Positions 1 to 9,098 of a DNA stretch of 64,000 nucleotides are shown piece by piece. The first letter of the stretch is position 1; each line of letters opens with the position of its first letter. Location: positions 496,001-560,000 of the forward strand of contig NZ_CP069798.1 in NCBI RefSeq assembly GCF_016894345.1, in the 5' to 3' direction. The notes below the pieces were generated by a model. It was not told the origin of the DNA. It did no database searches and saw nothing but the letters and a program-made list of their open reading frames with translations. Origin of the DNA: Paralysiella testudinis (GTDB lineage: Bacteria; Pseudomonadota; Gammaproteobacteria; Burkholderiales; Neisseriaceae). A program made the translations under genes and the position numbers.

Positions 1-1091
1 CGGTCACGAATGGTTTGTTGAATAGCACTGCCCAGCGCCGCATTCTGGAACGCATCGCCGTTCAGAATCCATTCGGCATCGCCACGCAGATTGTGGCTGA
101 TTTTGGAACGGTAGTTCACACCCACACGGGCAGAATCGTTGATGTCCCACAACCATGCCAAGTTATAACCAAAACCCCAGTCACCACCCTCTACTTTGGC
201 ATAGCCGTCGGCAGCGCCGTTGCCCACACCCGGCATATTCGCCAATTGGCTGTTCAATGCCTGCTGAGTGCCTACCAAAGTAGCCTGTTGGGTTTTTAAT
301 GTTACCAATTGGGCTTTTAATGGGTCAATAACACTGGCCGGAGCATTGGCAGCAATGGCTTTGGCAATCCCATCTTCAACCCGGGCAATCCCTGTGGCCA
401 ATTGTGGCAATGCTGTGGCCGCTTGCGCATCAACGGCAGCCTTATTGGTAGCCAGACCACGTTTAACTGCCGGGCCAAAATTGGCAAATTGGCGCAATTC
501 CGCTTTGGTGTGCTGTGCCACTAAGCCCACGGCAAACGAGTGGTGATCATTCAGCTTAAAGGCCACCGTGGGTTGCAAGGCCATGGTTTCCAAGCCCAAT
601 TTATTCAGGTTGTAGCGCAATACCGAATCTTGGTCATATTCGGTGCCGGAGCCAAACGGTACATACACACCCAAACCCAATGAAATCTGATCATTCAGCT
701 TGTGCGAAGCATACATATGCGGCACCACTGTAACACCGGAAGGCTCGATGCTACCTGAAGTTTTGCCTTGTACAGCTTGTTTCGGAAATGTGGTGGTGGT
801 ACTCAGGGGTACTGCCGGATATTCGGCGCTGGCGCCGGAGTATTTCACGCTGGGTGCCACCAAGTTTACGTTGATGGTGGCTTGCGTGCCTTCCAACTTG
901 GTCAAACCAGCGGGGTTGTAAAACACGGTAGACGGGTCGGCCGCTTCGGCTGCTGAAGAATTGGCGGTGGCTTGGCTGCTCACAGACTGGGTGCCGAAAT
1001 GGTAGCCCGAAGCCCATGCGGCTTGTGCCATCAGTGCGCCGCCAATCAAGACGGTGCTGGTTTTGACAGTAGTCAGTAAGGTTTTTTTCAT
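1..1091 (-). CDS. FadL/OmpP1-family outer membrane protein (3' end outside window)
   Basis: Outer-membrane beta-barrel of the FadL/OmpP1/TodX family, which lets long-chain fatty acids and other hydrophobic compounds across the outer membrane. The visible 363 residues begin with a signal peptide (about residues 1-27, ending AQAAWA), followed by the family's N-terminal plug region with the NPAG motif at residues 59-62. A Gly/Leu/Tyr-rich barrel follows, with an Ala/Gln-rich insert around residues 200-260 that probably forms an extracellular loop. The ATG at 1091 is preceded by AGGAGA. The stop codon lies beyond the left edge, so the C-terminal barrel strands are not seen. It lies upstream-to-left of fadE and a PsrA-like regulator on the same strand, which fits fatty-acid uptake. 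Confidence 0.9.
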   Translation of the reverse strand, partial: MKKTLLTTVKTSTVLIGGALMAQAAWASGYHFGTQSVSSQATANSSAAEAADPSTVFYNPAGLTKLEGTQATINVNLVAPSVKYSGASAEYPAVPLSTTTTFPKQAVQGKTSGSIEPSGVTVVPHMYASHKLNDQISLGLGVYVPFGSGTEYDQDSVLRYNLNKLGLETMALQPTVAFKLNDHHSFAVGLVAQHTKAELRQFANFGPAVKRGLATNKAAVDAQAATALPQLATGIARVEDGIAKAIAANAPASVIDPLKAQLVTLKTQQATLVGTQQALNSQLANMPGVGNGAADGYAKVEGGDWGFGYNLAWLWDINDSARVGVNYRSKISHNLRGDAEWILNGDAFQNAALGSAIQQTIRD

Positions 1092-1420
1092 TGTAGGGTT
1101 TCTCCTGAAACAAGGTCGTGCGCACGATTGTGCAAAAAAACGGCAGCGCGCTAGCGGCTGCATGAACATCAACTTTAATAAGGTTGAGTGTTCATTCTAT
1201 ACCGAAACAACCCTTGTGTAGCTACTCTAATCTTTGTATTTTTTAACGCATTGCGCTTTTATTTATGGTGCATTGCATCATTTCATTCACATGATTTAAT
1301 TTATTTTCTTTTTAATAATTTAGGCAAAACCATTTTATATGCAGCGGCAATATTCAATTCGAATCATATTACCGAAGCTGGAGCTGCCTGAAATATGGGT
1401 AGACACTTTCAGCAGTATCC
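1092..1420. promoter_or_regulatory. fadL upstream region with imperfect operator-like inverted repeat
   Basis: No gene is seen in this AT-rich stretch. At 1163-1194 the arms TGAACATCAAC and GTTGAGTGTTCA form an imperfect inverted repeat about 75 bases upstream of the fadL start. It could be a regulator-binding site or an mRNA hairpin. It does not match the PsrA-type site found at 4949. Confidence 0.3.
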
Positions 1421-1564
1421 GTAGGTCGGATTCTTGAATCCGACGCTTGTTTGCAGAACAAGGCCATTGTATTTTTGGTTTGGCAGCCATCCGCTTTCAA
1501 AGAACAAAATGCTCCTGTTTTTTGACCTGTCGGCCAAATGTCGGATTCAAGAATCCGGCCTAGG
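1421..1564. repeat. Intergenic inverted-repeat element, copy A (GTAGGTCGGATTCTTGAATC ends)
   Basis: The left end carries GGTCGGATTCTTGAATCCGA and the right end its near-complement, with about 100 bases between. The same ends and parts of the interior (CGCTTG, AAGAACAA, GGCCAAATG) recur in opposite orientation at 38949-39052. The terminal palindromes, the small size and the lack of coding capacity suggest a miniature mobile or REP-like element. Confidence 0.7.
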
Positions 1565-1581
1565 AATCCTCATTTTGCAGC

Positions 1582-1644
1582 AAGTAGGGTGCGCCATGCG
1601 CACCACCATGGTGCTTAGCTTGGTGCGCATGGCGCACACTACTT
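1582..1644. repeat. Palindromic intergenic repeat (GTAGGGTGCGCCATGCGCACC type)
   Basis: GTAGGGTGCGCCATGCGCACC is followed, after a short loop, by the near-complement ending in CACTAC. Each arm also holds its own palindrome (TGCGCCATGCGCA). A related GTAGGGTGTG...CACACCCTAC pair sits inside the Correia-like element at 52940-53011. Confidence 0.65.
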
Positions 1645-1663
1645 GGTTTTGGTACCGATGTTT

Positions 1664-1746
1664 ATTCAGGCTGCCTGAAAACAAGGGGCTTTGTTGGGTT
1701 ACGGCCTGTGGCCTAACGCAACCTACCTGACTTTCAGGCAGCCTTT
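1664..1746. terminator. Inverted uptake-sequence pair after fadE
   Basis: AGGCTGCCTGAAA and its complement flank a second palindrome (GTTGGGTTACGGCC / GGCCTAACGCAAC, about 1693-1722). It lies directly downstream of fadE and could end that transcript, though the long spacing makes this weaker than the compact pairs elsewhere. Confidence 0.4.
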
Positions 1747-1764
1747 ACTACAAAACACTAAGCC

Positions 1765-4203
1765 TTAAAACACGTGGCGGCTCAGCAAGGTTTCGTCGTG
1801 CTTGTCCAACTGCATGTCGAAGTCGTCCACCATAATCACGTCGCGCTTGAGTTTGCGGGCGCGGGTGATTTGGTCGAACTGCTCTTGCGTAATCACGCCG
1901 GTGTCCAGTGCTTCTTGCAATTGCGTGGCCGGGGATACGGCGGCAAATTCGCCTTTGCGTGCCCTATTGCGCAGTTTTTTCTCCAGCTCTTCGGTGGCAA
2001 TCACCGCCGCATGAGCCGGCGCCAATACGCCGACAGACTCGGTTTCATCCTGCGGGATATACATGCCGTGGGTGAGGCGCGCCAAGGTGTCGTCGCCACG
2101 CATCATGGCGGCGGCCACTTTGCTGCCCAATTTATCGCTGGGCGGGGCGATGCGGCGGCCGGTGGGCAGAATCAGCACGCGCAGTATCCATGCCAGCGGG
2201 CGGGCGGGCAGGTTTTTCAGCACGCCGTCGATGGCGGTTTGGGCATCGTACAGTGCCTGCTCGGCCGCGTATTGCATCAAGGGCTCGTCCGCTTTTTGGG
2301 CGCCTTCTTTTTCAAAGCGTTTCAGCACGGCGCTACAGATGTAGAGGTTGGACAATATATCACCCAAGCGCGCGGAAATTTTTTCTTTGAACTTCAGGCT
2401 GCCGCCCAAGCTGAACATGCTCATGTCGGCCAGCAAGGCAAAGTTGGCGGCAATGCGGTTCATCTGTTTGTAGTAGGTGGCGGTAACGCCGCCTTTAGGT
2501 GCACTGCTGAACGCGCCGTTAGTGAGCCCCAGCCAGAAGCTGCGGAACACATTGGTGAGGATAAAGTGGCCGTGGGCGCTGAAGGCTTGGTCGAACGCGG
2601 CGGCATCGTTGGCGTAGGCGGCTTTCATTTCTTTAAGCACATAAGGATGGCAACGGATGGCACCTTGGCCGAAAATCATCATGCTGCGGGTGAGGATGTT
2701 GGCGCCTTCTACGGTAATCGCCACCGGAATGGCCTGATAAGCACCGGCCAAGTAGTTGCGCGGCCCCAATACCACTGCTTTGCCGCCGTGGATGTCCATG
2801 GCGTCGTTAATCACTTTGCGGTAGCGCTCGGTGTTGTGGTATTTGAGCAGGGCGGAAATCACGCTGGGGGTTTCGCCCATGTCCACGCCGGTGAGCGCCA
2901 AGTCTTGGCTGGCTTCCATTTGATAGGTGTAGGCACCAATGCGCGCCAATGCTTCGTCTACGCCTTCGAATTTACCGATGGGCAGGCCGAATTGGTCGCG
3001 GATGCGGGCATAGAGACCGGTGGTGTAGCTGGCGGCTTTGCCGGCGGCCACGGAGTTGGCGGGCAAGGAAATGCAGCGGCCTACGGTGAGGCATTCCACC
3101 AGCATTTGCCAGCCTTTACCGGCATAGTCCAAACCGCCGATGATGTAGTCGATCGGAATAAACACATCGCTGCCCCAAGTGGGCCCGTTCATAAACACGC
3201 TGCCTGAAGGGTAATGGCGGCGCCCGGCTTTCACGCCGGCAAAATTAGTGGGCACCAAGGCGCAGGTAATGCCGATGTCTTTCTTGTCGCCCAGCAAACC
3301 GTTGGGGTCGTACATTTTAAAGGCCAAGCCCAATACGGTGGCCACCGGTGCCAAGGTAATCCAGCGTTTTTCCCACGATACGCGGATGCCGAGCACGTCT
3401 TTGTGTTCTTCGCCGGTGTAGGGGTCGACATAATCGCCGCGGGTGACCACGCCGAAGTCGGGGATGCTGCCGGCATCAGAGCCTGCGTGCGGGCTGGTGA
3501 GCGCAAAGCAAGGAATGTCTTCGCCTTTGGCTAAGCGCGGCAGGTAGAAGTCTTTTTGTGCTTCGGTGCCGTAGTGTTGCAGCAATTCGCCCGGACCCAA
3601 AGAGTTGGGCACCATCACGGTAACCGCCGCGCTGCCCGAGCGGGTGCCGATTTTCATCACCACCTTGGCGTGGGCGTAGTTGGAAAATTCCAAGCCGCCG
3701 TATTTTTTCTTCACAATCATGCCCAAAAAGCCGTTGTCTTTAATGAACTGCCAGGCTTCGGGGGGCAAATCTTTACGGGTGTGGGTGATGTCCCAATCGT
3801 TAAGCATGCGGCACAATTCTTCCACCGGGCCGTCGATAAACGCTTGCTCTTCGGCAGTGAGTTTGGGGTCGGGGTAGTTCAACAGTTTGTTGAAGTCGGG
3901 CTTGCCGGAAAACAGCTCGCCATCCCACCATACCGTACCGGCATTGATGGCGGCTTCTTCGGTTTCCGACATCGCCGGGGTTACTTTTTTGAAGATGCCG
4001 AAAATGCGGTCGGTAATCAAGCGGCGCGCCGGGGGCAGGCACGAGAATACCGCCACCACAGCCACCACAATGGCGCCAATCCACCAAACGCCGGATTGGC
4101 CCAAAGCCAAGCCGATAATGGCGGCCAGCGCCAGAATCCAGCCGTTGGCGCGCCAATAGGCAGCAATGCCCAGCAGCACCAACATCAATACGATACTTAA
4201 CAT
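1765..4203 (-). CDS. fadE: Acyl-CoA dehydrogenase FadE
   Basis: FAD-dependent acyl-CoA dehydrogenase for the first step of fatty-acid beta-oxidation (acyl-CoA to trans-2-enoyl-CoA), of the long FadE class. The 812 residues match that class (about 800-830) rather than the roughly 390-residue type. Two hydrophobic stretches at the N-terminus (residues 1-65) suggest membrane anchoring. The dehydrogenase core follows, with FALTSPHAGSDAGS in the FAD/substrate region and the long C-terminal extension typical of FadE. I chose the ATG at 4203 because GAGGGT sits just upstream and E. coli FadE starts similarly with a hydrophobic segment; an in-frame start 11 codons earlier has no such site. It lies 89 bases downstream of the PsrA-like gene and is probably co-transcribed with it. 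Confidence 0.93.
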   Translation of the reverse strand: MLSIVLMLVLLGIAAYWRANGWILALAAIIGLALGQSGVWWIGAIVVAVVAVFSCLPPARRLITDRIFGIFKKVTPAMSETEEAAINAGTVWWDGELFSGKPDFNKLLNYPDPKLTAEEQAFIDGPVEELCRMLNDWDITHTRKDLPPEAWQFIKDNGFLGMIVKKKYGGLEFSNYAHAKVVMKIGTRSGSAAVTVMVPNSLGPGELLQHYGTEAQKDFYLPRLAKGEDIPCFALTSPHAGSDAGSIPDFGVVTRGDYVDPYTGEEHKDVLGIRVSWEKRWITLAPVATVLGLAFKMYDPNGLLGDKKDIGITCALVPTNFAGVKAGRRHYPSGSVFMNGPTWGSDVFIPIDYIIGGLDYAGKGWQMLVECLTVGRCISLPANSVAAGKAASYTTGLYARIRDQFGLPIGKFEGVDEALARIGAYTYQMEASQDLALTGVDMGETPSVISALLKYHNTERYRKVINDAMDIHGGKAVVLGPRNYLAGAYQAIPVAITVEGANILTRSMMIFGQGAIRCHPYVLKEMKAAYANDAAAFDQAFSAHGHFILTNVFRSFWLGLTNGAFSSAPKGGVTATYYKQMNRIAANFALLADMSMFSLGGSLKFKEKISARLGDILSNLYICSAVLKRFEKEGAQKADEPLMQYAAEQALYDAQTAIDGVLKNLPARPLAWILRVLILPTGRRIAPPSDKLGSKVAAAMMRGDDTLARLTHGMYIPQDETESVGVLAPAHAAVIATEELEKKLRNRARKGEFAAVSPATQLQEALDTGVITQEQFDQITRARKLKRDVIMVDDFDMQLDKHDETLLSRHVF

Positions 4204-4292
4204 GTTTACCCTCTTTTCTGGTTTCGATGACAACAAACAACAACTAACTTATCTTTCAGGCAGCCTGAAAAGATTAAATCAAAAAAATTCAA

Positions 4293-4931
4293 TCAAATCG
4301 GTGCTTTCAATCCGGCCACCACAAACGGCTTCACATAACGCGCCACTTGCAGCGGGTCTTTGGCATTCACCACCGTGGCCGGTGCCAAGGCCTTGAGCAC
4401 ATCGTTGCCGGCAAAGGCGTTGAACAAAGTGCTTAAGGTTAAATGCATGCGCCAGCGCACCGCTTGAGGCGGCAAGTCCGGCAAAATCTGCCCAAACGCC
4501 GCCAGCAGGCTGGTGGCCAGGTTTTCGTTTTGCGCCGCCAACAGCTCGCGAAACTGGCGGTATTCATCCAACATCAGCCGCGACACCAATTTGGAAAACA
4601 GCGCGGCATTGCGGTCTTCGCTTTGAATCAGCTCAAAGCAGGCGTGCACAAAACTGTCCACCACATCCTCGGCCAGCAACACCTGCTTGGTCGCCTGGAT
4701 TTGCGCCAGCCCGCACAACACCGATTGCACAAACGGCACAATGCGCCGGTTTAGCACTGCCACAAACAGAGCCTCTTTGGAGCCAAAGTGGTAATGCACC
4801 GCCGCCACATTCACTTCCGCATCGCGGGTAATCTGCCGCAGCGACGACGCAAAAAAGCCGTGCACGGCAAAATGCTCTTCTGCCACATGCAGGATTTTTT
4901 CAATGGTTTGGCTGTCGTTGCCTTGGCTCAT
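4293..4931 (-). CDS. TetR-family regulator, PsrA-like
   Basis: DNA-binding repressor of 212 residues with an N-terminal TetR helix-turn-helix (residues about 10-60; AEVNVAAVHYHFGSKEALF) and an all-helical ligand domain. The HTH region closely resembles Pseudomonas PsrA, a repressor released by long-chain acyl-CoA, and the downstream neighbour is fadE, so fatty-acid sensing is likely. I chose the ATG at 4931. An upstream in-frame start would lie inside the operator-like palindrome. The promoter and palindrome just upstream (4949-4995) suggest that it represses itself and fadE. The ligand is inferred from neighbourhood and similarity only. Confidence 0.85.
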   Translation of the reverse strand: MSQGNDSQTIEKILHVAEEHFAVHGFFASSLRQITRDAEVNVAAVHYHFGSKEALFVAVLNRRIVPFVQSVLCGLAQIQATKQVLLAEDVVDSFVHACFELIQSEDRNAALFSKLVSRLMLDEYRQFRELLAAQNENLATSLLAAFGQILPDLPPQAVRWRMHLTLSTLFNAFAGNDVLKALAPATVVNAKDPLQVARYVKPFVVAGLKAPI

Positions 4932-4948
4932 GGGGTGACTACACGCAC

Positions 4949-4995
4949 TTTCAAACAAGTGTTTGAAACATACGTTTTAATGCAAAAGCTGTCAA
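4949..4995 (-). promoter_or_regulatory. psrA-like/fadE promoter with overlapping PsrA-type operator
   Basis: TTTCAAACAAGTGTTTGAAA (4949-4968) has perfect 8-base arms and fits the known PsrA pattern (G/C)AAAC-N2-4-GTTT(G/C). On the minus strand a -35 TTGACA (4995-4990) and a -10 TATGTT (4972-4967) are spaced by exactly 17 bases. The operator overlaps the -10 box, the arrangement expected for repression. Confidence 0.75.
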
Positions 4996-5158
4996 TGGGG
5001 CAGCACGGCTTTTACGCAGACTTTTTTAAGGCCATCACTCTAAAATGCTTGGCGCCATATGGTTTCAGGCAGCCTTGAATGCGGGCAGCAAGCCTATTGG
5101 CAACCCCGCCGCCAAGGCTTACACTGTGCGGGTTTGCAAACAACAGGCATCAATCAAC

Positions 5159-5653
5159 ATGAGTAACTGGTGGCGCATGGCGCCGATATTATTACTGTGG
5201 CTGGACATGGCCTACGGCTTTGCGCTCAATGTGCTGGGCAGCGTGGCGCTGAGCGGCAGCGATTTGCCCAAAGACGGCTTGCCGGTGGCACCGGAAATCG
5301 CTTTTAATGGCTTGCAGGTATTGGCCAACGGCGGCATGATTTTAATCGTGAGCTGGGGTTTTTGGTGTTTATGGCAGCTAAGTCGCAGCGTGGCGCGGCA
5401 ACAGCCTTGGCCGATTGGCGTATTGCGTGCACTGGGACTGGCTACGGTGTTGGCATTCAGCCTGCCTCCTTGGTGGCATTGGCTGTGGGCGCTGTGGGAT
5501 TTGCTGCACGGGCATATCGTGGTGGCTTGGCATAATCCGCGCTATCTGGTGGTGGCCTTATTGATGCCTTATCCGGCGGCATTGTGCTTGTGGGGTTTGT
5601 ATCGACATTGGCGGCAGCGCCCGCAAAACAATGCTGTTGAAACAGCAGTATAG
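5159..5653 (+). CDS. Small integral membrane protein of unknown function
   Basis: The 164 residues, very rich in Trp and Leu, form about four predicted membrane segments (near residues 7-30, 55-80, 95-120 and 130-150) and end in a short basic tail. I do not recognise the family. The ATG at 5159 starts at MSNWWRMAPILL, just before the first membrane segment; the region before it is not protein-like. It stands alone between the divergent TetR gene and the convergent dnaJ, and shares the inverted uptake-sequence terminator at 5671-5703 with dnaJ. Confidence 0.65.
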   Translation: MSNWWRMAPILLLWLDMAYGFALNVLGSVALSGSDLPKDGLPVAPEIAFNGLQVLANGGMILIVSWGFWCLWQLSRSVARQQPWPIGVLRALGLATVLAFSLPPWWHWLWALWDLLHGHIVVAWHNPRYLVVALLMPYPAALCLWGLYRHWRQRPQNNAVETAV

Positions 5654-5670
5654 ATGGGTTTTATAAACAA

Positions 5671-5703
5671 TAAGGCTGCCTGAAAATATTTCAGGCAGCC
5701 TTA
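5671..5703. terminator. Bidirectional terminator made of inverted uptake sequences
   Basis: TAAGGCTGCCTGAAA and its exact complement are separated by three bases, between convergent genes. T-rich sequence follows on the plus strand. Confidence 0.75.
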
Positions 5704-5721
5704 TTATCAATATAAATCACT

Positions 5722-6834
5722 TTATTCAAACAAGTCGCGTAATTTATCCACAAACGATTTTTGCCGCGGCGTTTGCGCCCGATCCAAACCGGTGGAAATT
5801 TTTTCAAATTCTTCCAGCAGCTCTTGCTGGCGCTCGGTGAGGTTGACTGGGGTTTCCACCACGATATGGCAATACAAATCGCCCACGGCACTGGAGCGTA
5901 CCGATTTAATGCCTTTGCCACGCACGCGCATACGGCGGCCGGTTTGGGTTTCTTTGGGGATATTCAGCTTAACGCGGCCTTCCAAGGTGGGCACTTCCAC
6001 TTCGCCGCCCAAGGCAGCAGTGGTAAAGCCGATGGGCAGCTCGCAATGCAAGTCCATGCCGTCGCGCTCAAACACCGAGTGCGCACGCACATGCACGCCC
6101 ACATACAAATCGCCCGCCGGTGCGCCGTGGCTGCCCGGCTCGCCTTCGCCGCTTAAGCGGATGCGTTGGCCGTCGTCGATGCCCGCAGGAATGGACACTT
6201 CCACCGTTTTACGGGTTTTCACCATGCCGTCGCCATGGCATTTTACGCACGGGTCTTTAATCTGTTTGCCGGTGCCGCGACAGGTGGGGCAGGTTTGTTG
6301 CAGCTGGAAAATGGCTTGGCGTACATGCACGGTGCCACTGCCGCCACAGGTGGAACACACCGAGGCCGAAGTGCCGGGCTTGGCACCGCTGCCGTGGCAG
6401 AGGTCGCATTCTTCGTGGGTGGGGATGGTGATTTTTTTCTTGATGCCGTGGGCGGCTTCTTCTAGGCTGATTTCGATGTTGTACTGCAAATCCGCGCCCT
6501 GATAATTGGGTTGGCGGCCACCGCCACCGGCGGCACCGCCAAACATTTGGCTGAAAATATCGCCAAAGTCGAAACCGCCGCCAAAACCACCGCCGCCCAT
6601 ATTGTTGGGGTCTACCCCGGCGTGGCCGAACTGGTCGTAGGCATTGCGCTTTTCCCGATCCGATAATACGGCATAGGCTTTTTGCACATCTTTAAACTGC
6701 TCTTCCGCCGCCTTGTCGCCCGGATTGCGGTCGGGGTGGTATTTCATCGCCAGTTTGCGGTAGGCGGCTTTAATCTCGCCCTCACTGGCGCCGCGCGCCA
6801 CGCCCAATACTTCATAAAAATCTCGGTTGCTCAT
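5722..6834 (-). CDS. dnaJ: Chaperone protein DnaJ
   Basis: Hsp40 co-chaperone that stimulates DnaK ATPase and hands over unfolded clients in the cytoplasm. The 370 residues show the full class-I layout: J domain with HPD at residues 33-35, a Gly/Phe-rich linker (about 75-110), four zinc-binding CxxCxGxG repeats ([32 protein letters not shown]) and the two beta-barrel substrate-binding domains. Length and order are normal for the family. dnaK is not adjacent in this window. Confidence 0.97.
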   Translation of the reverse strand: MSNRDFYEVLGVARGASEGEIKAAYRKLAMKYHPDRNPGDKAAEEQFKDVQKAYAVLSDREKRNAYDQFGHAGVDPNNMGGGGFGGGFDFGDIFSQMFGGAAGGGGRQPNYQGADLQYNIEISLEEAAHGIKKKITIPTHEECDLCHGSGAKPGTSASVCSTCGGSGTVHVRQAIFQLQQTCPTCRGTGKQIKDPCVKCHGDGMVKTRKTVEVSIPAGIDDGQRIRLSGEGEPGSHGAPAGDLYVGVHVRAHSVFERDGMDLHCELPIGFTTAALGGEVEVPTLEGRVKLNIPKETQTGRRMRVRGKGIKSVRSSAVGDLYCHIVVETPVNLTERQQELLEEFEKISTGLDRAQTPRQKSFVDKLRDLFE

Positions 6835-6924
6835 GTGATGCTGTTCCCTGTGGCTCGCCGCTGCTGTTTTGTGTGCTCGGAGTGCGGCGGCGTAATTGAT
6901 ACATAGACTGCTGCCCCATATCAG

Positions 6925-7012
6925 GGCAAAGCCGCCAAATACAAGGCGGCTTTATGGGGTAAAACGCAGATGCTGCGATTAGTAGTAGGTGCCGATAAAC
7001 GTACCTACATAC
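6925..7012. other. Intergenic hairpins between the RNB gene and dnaJ
   Basis: AAGCCGCC...GGCGGCTT (about 6931-6952) and GTAGGT...ACCTAC (about 6984-7006) can each form hairpins. Neither is followed by a clear T-run on the minus strand, so termination is uncertain. Confidence 0.3.
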
Positions 7013-7024
7013 ATACTAATCCTT

Positions 7025-8896
7025 TCAGGCAGCATCAATCGGGCTGGGCGCGATGGCGTTCAAATAATTCAAACCGATGCTGATTTGGTTTAAATCAACA
7101 CCGCTCACCGCCAGCCGCACCCGGCTTTTGGGCAGGGCATCCACTGGGATGCCGCTGGCACGCGCCACCAAGGGCAGGCCTTCGATGCGCACCAAATCTT
7201 CTTTCAATACCACGGCATTCAACTCATTCAATTGCTGTTGTTGTACATACACCAAGCTCCAATAGCTTTCCATTTGGCGCTGAAAATCGGCATAGGCGGT
7301 GTAGGTGGATTCAAAATCGCGCAGGGCGGCAAACAGCATGCCGTCTTTGGGGGCAAAGCGCGGCGGTGTATCCGGCTGAATCAGGCTGAGCAGTTGTTTT
7401 TGGTTGATGTAGTCGGCGGCACGGCGCAAAGGTGAGGTAAACCAGGCATAGTGCTGCAAGCCCAAGCCGATGTGCGGCTCAGACTGGGTGCTCATGCGCA
7501 CCTTACCCGCCGGTTGCACGCGGAACAGGCCGCCCACTTCGGCTTCATGCAGCATTTGCGCCCAGGTGCTGTTGGCCAAAATCATCAGCTCACTCACCAC
7601 GGTATCAATCGGCGCGCCGCGTTCGCGCACGCTGATGCTCACGTGCTCTTGGTCGTCCACCACAATGCCGTAATCGTATTGCGGCGGGCGGGTGGGGTCG
7701 TATTTGCCGCGTGCCTGCTGCTGGGCAATGGCAAAGTCGTAGAGCCAGTTCATCTGTGTTTGATGCGGGAAAGCCTCGGTTTGGCTGCGCGCTTGTTGCG
7801 GCAAAAACAGCGGTTCAATATTTTGAATGCGCAGGTTTTCACTAATCCACACCGCTTCCACTTGATGGTGGGTGGCCACCACTTTGTAATCCGCGTCCAC
7901 TTCCGCATACAGGCTCACCGCCGGGCGGTGTTGCCCGGCATCGAGGCTAAACGCGGCTACCCATTCATCAGGCAGCATGGTGATTTTGCCGCTGGGATAA
8001 TACACCGTACTTTGGCGGGCAAACACCTGTGCCTCCATGTCGTCACCCGCTGCCATGGCCAGCGCAGGCGCGGCAATGTGGATGCCGATAAGGTGGTTGC
8101 CATTGGGCAAAACTTGTAGGCTTAAGGCATCGTCTACCTCGGTGGTATCGATATCATCAATCGAAAACGCCATGGCGGCGGCTTGCGGCAAGGCCGGCAT
8201 GGGCGGCAACGACACATCGCCCCAGCCGATGCCGTGGGGGAAATTTTTCAGCAAAAAGCCGTCCAAAAAATACTGTGGCAACGACGGCACGCCACCCAAG
8301 GCCTGTGCCAATGCGAAGGGCGATTTTTTTTGCTGATCCGCCGCTTTGGTAAACGCTTTGTAAGTGAGGCTTTGCTTGTCTGGCGCGTGCAGCAATGATG
8401 GCAAGTCGGCGGCCACGGCTTCAGGCAGCCTGCCTTCTGCCAGCTCGGCTACCCATGCAGCAATTTGCGCTTCTTGCTGCTGTTTTCGCTCAATCGCTGC
8501 CAGTGCCTGGCGTAAGGTTTCTTCCGGCGCGGCTTTAAAAATGCCTTTGGCTTTTTTATAGAAATACATCGGTGCGGCAAATAAGGCGATTAAAATGGCG
8601 GCCTGTTCGGTTTGGCTGGGGTTATTGCCAAAATATTCTTGTGCGGCGGTTTGGCCGCTAAATTCCTCTTCGCCACATACCGACCACAGCAAATCCACAT
8701 CAATTTCGGCGGCCTGTGTTTGCGCAGTCTGTAAAAACGCGGCGGCATCACCCTCGAAGGTGAGAAACACATTATTGGCCTTCACTTTGGCACGCTTGCC
8801 GTGCTGGGTGTCGACCAGATAAGTGGCATCGTTTTGCTGCACAATGGTGGCCACTTTGAATTGGCCGGATTCTTCATAAAACAGGTGTTTGCTCAT
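7025..8896 (-). CDS. RNase II-like (RNB-domain) exoribonuclease, divergent
   Basis: Protein of 623 residues with the RNB catalytic domain in its middle and C-terminal half. The Mg-binding motif appears as SIDDIDTTEVDDALS (about residues 243-257), where E. coli RNase II has TID...EDMDDAL, so one of the four usual Asp appears as Glu here. The second conserved block reads FTSPLRRAADYINQKQLL. RNB enzymes degrade RNA 3' to 5' processively. The N-terminal half does not show obvious cold-shock domains and the S1 domain at the C-terminus is short or divergent, so exact specificity cannot be stated. It lies between the GTPase operon and dnaJ, all on the minus strand. Confidence 0.8.
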   Translation of the reverse strand: MSKHLFYEESGQFKVATIVQQNDATYLVDTQHGKRAKVKANNVFLTFEGDAAAFLQTAQTQAAEIDVDLLWSVCGEEEFSGQTAAQEYFGNNPSQTEQAAILIALFAAPMYFYKKAKGIFKAAPEETLRQALAAIERKQQQEAQIAAWVAELAEGRLPEAVAADLPSLLHAPDKQSLTYKAFTKAADQQKKSPFALAQALGGVPSLPQYFLDGFLLKNFPHGIGWGDVSLPPMPALPQAAAMAFSIDDIDTTEVDDALSLQVLPNGNHLIGIHIAAPALAMAAGDDMEAQVFARQSTVYYPSGKITMLPDEWVAAFSLDAGQHRPAVSLYAEVDADYKVVATHHQVEAVWISENLRIQNIEPLFLPQQARSQTEAFPHQTQMNWLYDFAIAQQQARGKYDPTRPPQYDYGIVVDDQEHVSISVRERGAPIDTVVSELMILANSTWAQMLHEAEVGGLFRVQPAGKVRMSTQSEPHIGLGLQHYAWFTSPLRRAADYINQKQLLSLIQPDTPPRFAPKDGMLFAALRDFESTYTAYADFQRQMESYWSLVYVQQQQLNELNAVVLKEDLVRIEGLPLVARASGIPVDALPKSRVRLAVSGVDLNQISIGLNYLNAIAPSPIDAA

Positions 8897-8969
8897 GGGG
8901 GAGGTCTATATTTTGCTGACGTTGTGCTTAACAAACGCATAATTACCGCTGCTAAGGCTGCCTGAAATA

Positions 8970-9001
8970 AAAAACTGCCCATTGCAACAATAGGCAGTTT
9001 A
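8970..9001 (-). terminator. Rho-independent terminator of the GTPase operon
   Basis: AAACTGCC and GGCAGTTT (8972-9000) form a hairpin followed on the minus strand by TTTTTTATTT. It lies after the last gene of the five-gene operon. Confidence 0.8.
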
Positions 9002-9098
9002 TTGGCCATAATTTGTGCTCGACATTACAGCTATTGCCGAATGCCGGACTGAAAGCAGGGGATTGGATGATATAAGGATATCACCCAAGGATGCTCTG

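Noticed and set aside
751..1125. Minus-strand frame of 124 codons over the fadL start
   Set aside because: It is out of frame with the clear FadL protein that starts at 1091 with signal peptide and NPAG motif.
1774..3207. Long plus-strand open frame of 477 codons
   Set aside because: It lies wholly antisense to fadE; composition is that of a shadow frame in GC-rich coding DNA and no family pattern is visible.
4253..4275. Second PsrA-type operator before fadE
   Set aside because: The palindrome there (TTTCAGGCAGCCTGAAA) is an uptake-sequence variant and lacks the CAAAC/GTTTG halves.
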